Below, one piece after another: positions 6,065-7,108 of a stretch of DNA of 7,108 nucleotides (position 1 is the stretch's first letter; each line of letters begins with the position of its first letter). The stretch lies in assembly GCA_938042265.1 (NCBI GenBank), contig CALIRN010000202.1, forward strand, positions 1 through 7,108. The letters are read 5' to 3'. A program made the position numbers and the translations under genes. Origin of the DNA: an uncultured Eubacteriaceae bacterium. GTDB lineage: Bacteria; Bacillota; Clostridia; Lachnospirales; CAG-274. The notes under the pieces were generated by a model that did no database searches, was not told the origin of the DNA, and was given only the letters and a program-made list of their open reading frames with translations.

Positions 6065-7108
6065 ATGGATAATAACAAAAAATACGATTTCCCAAAACAG
6101 GAGCTTACCCCCACTGCCATAATTACAGGTATAATACTTGCCTGTATATTCAGTGGTGCCAATGCCTATTTGGGCTTAAGGGTAGGTATGACCGTTTCCG
6201 CCTCAATACCTGCCGCCGTTGTGTCAATGGGTATTATAAGGCTCATTCTTAAGCGAAATTCCGTAACCGAAAACAATATAGTACAGACCATAGGCTCGGC
6301 AGGTGAGTCAGTTGCAGCAGGCTCAATTTTCACCATACCCGCACTTTTTATGTGGGCAGCGGAATGGAACAAAACTCCGCCTTCATTAATGGAAATATTT
6401 TTAATAGCACTGTCAGGAGGTATTCTTGGTGTTCTGTTTATGGTACCCTTAAGACGTGCCCTTATTGTAAAGGAAAAGGACAATCTCCCCTATCCTGAGG
6501 GAATGGCTTGTGCCGAGGTGTTGCTTGCAGGTGAGGAAAAGGGAAGCTCTGCCGCCACTGTATTTAAGGGAATGGGGCTTTCCGCACTTTATAAATTTGT
6601 ATCGGACGGAATACACCTTTTTCCCTCAGAGCTTCACTGGGAGCTGCCCTTTTACAAAGGTGCGGGCATAGGCTTATCGGCTCTGCCTGCACTAACGGGT
6701 GTAGGATATATATGCGGCTTTAAAATATCTGCCTATATGTTTAGCGGCGGTATACTTGCCTGGCTTGTAATTATGCCGCTTATATCCTTTTTCGGACAGG
6801 ATACGGTAATTGCTCCCGCAGATATTTCCGCGGGGGCGCTTACCTCCACCCAGCTCTGGTCAAACTATATAAGATATATAGGTGCTGGAGCCGTTGCAGT
6901 AGGCGGTATAATAAGCCTAATTAAATCACTGCCACTGATAGTATCAACATTTTTAAAGACAGTAAAGGGCTATGATAAAAGCACCACAAACAGCAGCAAT
7001 CCACATGACATAGACCTATCCTATTATCTTATACTGGTGCTGACTGTTATAATGATGCTTGTAATATGGCTTGCTCCTGTTATTCCCGTAACTTTTCTTG
7101 GGGCAGTA
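6065..7108 (+). CDS. OPT-family transporter (prokaryotic oligopeptide/metal-chelate type), N-terminal part, cut by window edge
   Basis: An inner-membrane carrier of the OPT superfamily. Bacterial members are annotated as oligopeptide transporters, though substrates are mostly unproven and some relatives carry metal chelates. The frame stays open from ATG 6065 to the last base, giving 348 residues of a protein expected to be about 630. I translated it by hand. Family signatures are GANAYLGLRVGMTVSASIPA (31-50), NNIVQTIGSAGESVAAGSIF (70-89), and PLRRALIVKEKDNLPYPEG (128-146). Membrane segments alternate with short loops, roughly 16-36, 44-62, 84-99, 110-128, 200-218, 224-243, 270-290 and 319-341. 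AAAGGAG at 6051-6057 lies 7 bases before the start. It is divergent from the glycosylation operon, and I see no functional link beyond possible shared control of the 163-base spacer. Confidence 0.93.
   Translation, partial: MDNNKKYDFPKQELTPTAIITGIILACIFSGANAYLGLRVGMTVSASIPAAVVSMGIIRLILKRNSVTENNIVQTIGSAGESVAAGSIFTIPALFMWAAEWNKTPPSLMEIFLIALSGGILGVLFMVPLRRALIVKEKDNLPYPEGMACAEVLLAGEEKGSSAATVFKGMGLSALYKFVSDGIHLFPSELHWELPFYKGAGIGLSALPALTGVGYICGFKISAYMFSGGILAWLVIMPLISFFGQDTVIAPADISAGALTSTQLWSNYIRYIGAGAVAVGGIISLIKSLPLIVSTFLKTVKGYDKSTTNSSNPHDIDLSYYLILVLTVIMMLVIWLAPVIPVTFLGAV

Noticed and set aside
6166..6483. Minus-strand frame of 105 codons opposite the OPT gene
   Set aside because: The plus-strand frame across the same bases contains the signature motifs of the OPT family, and the antisense frame has no binding site or recognisable domain.

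Overview
The window looks like chromosome from a fibre-degrading gut or rumen Clostridia, probably Ruminococcaceae/Oscillospiraceae. The evidence is a secreted enzyme with a type I dockerin, strong AAGGAGG-type ribosome binding sites, AT-rich spacers and frequent ATA codons. This placement is inferred from gene content; no marker gene is present.

Layout: four genes read leftwards as one tight operon (about 5937 down to 30), and one gene reads rightwards from a divergent control region (5902-6064). In transcription order the operon holds: (1) a membrane-anchored GT2 glycosyltransferase of the CsbB/GtrB/DPM1 type (5901-4951); (2) a small four-helix GtrA/GtcA-family protein (4940-4512); (3) a large YfhO-family multi-span membrane protein (4499-1830); (4) an exported, dockerin-bearing family 9 pectate lyase (1811-30). 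Gaps are 10, 12 and 18 bases, and every internal gene has a strong Shine-Dalgarno. The rightward gene (6065 to the window edge) is the N-terminal 348 residues of an OPT-family transporter.

The first three genes form a textbook three-component glycosylation cassette. The GT2 enzyme would charge undecaprenyl phosphate with a sugar, the GtrA protein would flip it, and the YfhO protein would transfer the sugar to an acceptor outside the membrane. In Bacillus and Listeria the known acceptors of such systems are teichoic acids. What is unusual here is that the fourth gene encodes an extracellular enzyme with two Thr-rich linkers. That suggests, as a hypothesis only, that the secreted enzyme or its cellulosome-like partners could be an acceptor.

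The pectate lyase has all the calcium ligands and the catalytic lysine expected of family 9, but the frame closes at TGA-TAG only 18 residues after that lysine, well short of the usual end of the beta-helix. The window starts 29 bases beyond this point, so a natural end cannot be told apart from a frameshift.
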